Shown here piece after piece: positions 61,589-64,000 of a stretch of 64,000 nt of DNA. Origin of the DNA: Aestuariibius violaceus (GTDB lineage: Bacteria; Pseudomonadota; Alphaproteobacteria; Rhodobacterales; Rhodobacteraceae); contig NZ_JBFONT020000007.1 of NCBI RefSeq assembly GCF_040779325.2, forward strand, positions 1 through 64,000, written 5' to 3'. Below the pieces are notes generated by a model that worked only from the letters and a program-made list of their open reading frames with translations, ran no database searches and was not told the DNA's origin. Every line of letters starts with the position of its first letter. The stretch's first letter is position 1. The position numbers and the translations under genes were made by a program.

Positions 61589-62661
61589 ACCGAAATCCTC
61601 CGGATCCATTGATCGAGCGCCACGGCGAGGATGATCAGACATCCGCTCGCAAACAGAACCCATTGAGGATTGGCCCCGGCAAGCTTGAGCCCAGTGGCGA
61701 ACACGCCCACCGTCAGCGCCCCGAAGAGCGTCCCCATGATCGTGCCGCGCCCGCCGAACAACGACGTGCCCCCGATCACGACGGCCGCGATACTGTCGAG
61801 GTTCGCCTCTGCAAAGGACGAGGGTGAGATCGACCCGACCCGCCCGATCGCAGCCCAGGCTGCAATCCCCACGATGAAACCGGCCACGATATAGACCGAC
61901 AGCAGGACCCGCTTCGTCTGAACCCCTGCCAGTTCTGCCGCTTCGATATCATCGCCCACAGCATAGACCTGCCGCCCCCATGCGGTGTGGTTCAGCACGT
62001 ACCAGAAAAGCACGAACAGCCCCAGCATCAGGACGACCGCATAGATCGTCGGCGCGCCCATGATCCTGAGCGACCAGTCCCCGATCTCGACCCGCTCCCC
62101 GAAGAGCTTCAACAACGGCGCCGCTGCGTCGATGTCCTGGCTGCGGATCGATTGCGATCCGGTGTAGAGAAACACCGTCGCCAGTACGATCTGCCACATA
62201 CCCAGCGTCACGATGAAGGGCGGCAACTTGATCCGCGTGACGAGCAGGCCGTTCACCGCCCCGATCGCCATCGCCAGGAAAAGGCCCGCCATGATGGAAA
62301 TCGAGGGGGGCCATCCGTAGGTCACTGCCATATGGCCCATGGCCACGTAGCTCAGCACCATCACCGCGCCGACGGACAGGTCGATCCCAGCCGTCAGAAT
62401 GATCAACGTCTGCGCGCAGGCGAGGATGCCGACGATGGCTGTCTGCTCCAGTGTGATCTTAATCGCGAGGCCCGACAGAAGCCGCCCATCCGTCACAACC
62501 GCAAAGACCGCAACCGACAGCAAGAGGATGAAGATCGGGACCAGCGTCGGGTAGTTGTGCAAAAGATGCTGCAGATGCCCGAGGGGCGATCGCCGGGTCT
62601 GCTCGAACTCCGCAACGCGTGTATCGGCCCCCGACGCCGATGCCTCATAGCTGTCGGCCAT
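61585..62661 (-). CDS. frcC: Sugar ABC transporter permease (FrcC-like)
   Basis: A 358-residue CUT2 permease with about ten helices. ACAQTLIILTAGIDLSVGAV is the family signature, and AVGDDIEAAELAGVQTKRVL contains the coupling helix. It belongs with FrcA, joined by a 4-bp overlap. Fructose is the best guess from FrcC similarity, although other sugars are possible. Confidence 0.88.
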   Translation of the reverse strand: MADSYEASASGADTRVAEFEQTRRSPLGHLQHLLHNYPTLVPIFILLLSVAVFAVVTDGRLLSGLAIKITLEQTAIVGILACAQTLIILTAGIDLSVGAVMVLSYVAMGHMAVTYGWPPSISIMAGLFLAMAIGAVNGLLVTRIKLPPFIVTLGMWQIVLATVFLYTGSQSIRSQDIDAAAPLLKLFGERVEIGDWSLRIMGAPTIYAVVLMLGLFVLFWYVLNHTAWGRQVYAVGDDIEAAELAGVQTKRVLLSVYIVAGFIVGIAAWAAIGRVGSISPSSFAEANLDSIAAVVIGGTSLFGGRGTIMGTLFGALTVGVFATGLKLAGANPQWVLFASGCLIILAVALDQWIRRISV

Positions 62662-62720
62662 ATCATCCTCCTCCTGTGGCCGGGGCAGGCCTCAGCCACC
62701 CCGGACCGGTGATCAGTTGC

Positions 62721-63743
62721 TCAGCCCCAGCAGCGCTCGAGCCCCTCCTCGACGGAAATCGACTCGACACCATCCGCCGGCGCGTCCGTGACGAGGTTCA
62801 CCCCGGTATTGAAGAAATCGAGGCCCTCGCTCGGCTCCGGTACTGTTCCGTTCGCCGCGAATTCGGCGATGGCCTCGATCCCCAAAGACGCCATCAGCAG
62901 CGGGTACTGCTGAGACGTCGCACCGATCACCCCATCCGCAACGTTCTGCACCCCGGGGCAGCCACCATCGACCGATACGATCAGAACGTCACCGTCCCGC
63001 CCCATCGCGCGCAAGGCCTCGTAAGCGCCCGCCGCCGCAGGTTCGTTGATCGTGTAGACGACGTTGATCTCGGGATCCTGCAGCAGCAGGTTTTCCATCG
63101 CGGTCCGGCCACCCTCTTCGTTGCCTGCCGTCACCTCGTTGCCGATGATCCGCGGATCGTCCTCATCGCCCCAACGGCTTGGATCCTTCACATCGATACC
63201 GAACCCCGTCAGGAATCCCTGATCGCGCAGCACGCCCACCGACGGCTGACTCTCATTGAGGTCCAGCATCCCGATCTTCGCGTTCGCCGCCTCATCCCCT
63301 AGGGTCGCCGCCGCCCAAGCGCCAATCAGCCGCCCGGCCTCGAAATTATCGGTGGCAAAGGTCGCATCGGCCCCATCGATCGGTTCAAGCGGCGTGTCCA
63401 GCGCGATGACGAGGATACCGGCATCCCGGGCCCTCCGAAGCGGTTCGACAATCGCCTTGGTGTCAGAGGCGGTGATCAGGATACCCTTCGCGCCCGCTGC
63501 AATGCAGGTCTCGATCGCGTCCACCTGCGCTTCGTGGTCGCCATCGACCTGGCCCGCATAGGCCTGCAGTTCCATGCCGAGTTCTTCGGCCTTGGCGGCG
63601 GCCCCCTCGCGCATCTTCACGAAGAAGGGGTTGATATCGGTCTTGGTAATTAGGCAGGCCGTCGCGCCCTCATGCCCCGCGGCGAACGCCGTGCCGGTCG
63701 TCGCCAACAGAGCCAGCGCAGCGCTGGTGAAAGTCGTCTTCAT
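62721..63743 (-). CDS. frcB: Sugar ABC transporter substrate-binding protein (FrcB-like)
   Basis: The 340-residue periplasmic protein has a Sec signal (TTFTSAALALLATTGTAFA). Typical CUT2 segments are LITKTDINPFFVKMREGAAA, GILITASDTKAIVEPLRRA and VYTINEPAAAGAYEALRAMG. ATG 63743 follows GGGAGGATCAC. It is the first gene of the frcBCA-like operon. A 10-bp palindrome ACCGGCCGGT at 63764-63773 lies just upstream. Confidence 0.87.
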   Translation of the reverse strand: MKTTFTSAALALLATTGTAFAAGHEGATACLITKTDINPFFVKMREGAAAKAEELGMELQAYAGQVDGDHEAQVDAIETCIAAGAKGILITASDTKAIVEPLRRARDAGILVIALDTPLEPIDGADATFATDNFEAGRLIGAWAAATLGDEAANAKIGMLDLNESQPSVGVLRDQGFLTGFGIDVKDPSRWGDEDDPRIIGNEVTAGNEEGGRTAMENLLLQDPEINVVYTINEPAAAGAYEALRAMGRDGDVLIVSVDGGCPGVQNVADGVIGATSQQYPLLMASLGIEAIAEFAANGTVPEPSEGLDFFNTGVNLVTDAPADGVESISVEEGLERCWG

Positions 63744-63870
63744 CGTGATCCTCCCAAGGTCATACCGGCCGGTTGTCTCCTGCCAGCCCGGCATGCTCCT
63801 TCGGCTGCCGGTGACGCCAAGGAAAGTCGAATTGACGCGGCGGGTCAATCGTCCTGCGCAAAACGAAGAC

Positions 63871-63886
63871 GGCGCCCGAAGGCGCC
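63871..63886 (-). terminator. Rho-independent-like terminator of the fasciclin gene
   Basis: On the reverse strand GGCGCC-TTCG-GGCGCC forms a stem with a stable TTCG loop, followed by GTCTTCGTTTT. It lies about 50 bp after the fasciclin stop. Confidence 0.7.
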
Positions 63887-63933
63887 GCCCGTCATTCCGC
63901 CGATATCCTGCGATGCCGGCGAACGCTGTTCGA

Positions 63934-64000
63934 TCAGCGCGGAAGAAGGACGGTATCGATCGCGTGGATGATGCCGTTCGATGCGGCGACGTCAGCGGCC
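63934..64000 (-). CDS. Fasciclin-domain protein, 3' end only
   Basis: The reverse strand from the window edge reads AADVAASNGIIHAIDTVLLP then R and a TGA at 63934-63936. This is the conserved end of a fasciclin (FAS1) domain, found in bacterial secreted adhesion-type proteins. The rest lies beyond the window. Confidence 0.85.
   Translation of the reverse strand, partial: AADVAASNGIIHAIDTVLLPR

Overview
The window looks like a chromosomal segment of a marine alphaproteobacterium of the Rhodobacteraceae/Roseobacteraceae type. Supporting signs are high GC coding sequence, a NepR-EcfG general-stress pair, an accB-accC-aat-DUF2155-NDUFA12 block, clpXP, a ScfR/RamB-type regulator next to acs, and many sugar and LIV-type ABC transporters. 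No 16S rRNA is present, so the assignment rests on gene content only.

Region 1 (1-5.5 kb) is a decayed genomic island around tRNA-Cys. It holds a cut-off IS3-type transposase, a telomere-like (GATAGG)5 repeat, an AT-rich patatin-like lipase gene, a broken IS3 element, a module of HTH protein, excisionase and tyrosine integrase ending just before tRNA-Cys, and a broken IS5 element whose end abuts the last codon of an efflux gene. Region 2 (5.5-13 kb) is an RND efflux pump with its membrane fusion protein, behind a two-component system; a secreted EF-hand protein is divergent from it. Region 3 (13-17.4 kb) carries small accessory genes: GNAT, a Cys-rich MarR, DUF3237, Ogt and an AT-rich two-repeat protein.

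Region 4 (17.4-34 kb) is dominated by inositol catabolism. A leftward operon encodes iolD, iolC, iolB, an aldolase and iolG. A rightward operon encodes two further Gfo/Idh/MocA dehydrogenases flanking an IolE-type enzyme. A LacI regulator follows, then a CUT2 ABC transporter and a second iolB. Two near-identical 16-bp palindromes sit exactly in the two divergent promoter regions and probably form one regulon. A GcvT-fused FAD demethylase lies beside the cluster. Region 5 (34-43 kb) holds a ScfR/RamB-type regulator divergent from a LIV-type ABC transporter and acetyl-CoA synthetase, suggesting uptake and activation of a short carboxylate or related compound.

Region 6 (43-50 kb) is mainly housekeeping: accBC, aat, DUF2155, NDUFA12, ridA, clpX and clpP. 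Region 7 (50-56 kb) holds ArsR, SRPBCC, a rearranged photolyase-like protein, ecfG-nepR, a YihY-type membrane protein and an FAD monooxygenase. Region 8 (55-64 kb) holds two divergent Crp/Fnr paralogues, a PhnM-like protein that seems to lack its metal ligands, a secreted phytase/esterase-like protein behind a Pho-box-like triple repeat, an frcBCA-type sugar ABC transporter, and the 3' end of a fasciclin gene.

I saw no clear, wholly new multi-gene system. The strongest leads are the PhnM-like pseudoenzyme plus Pho-box-like neighbourhood, the rearranged photolyase, the tandem long palindromes inside the LIV operon, the structured 53.7-kb spacer, and the inositol regulon with two IolB proteins.
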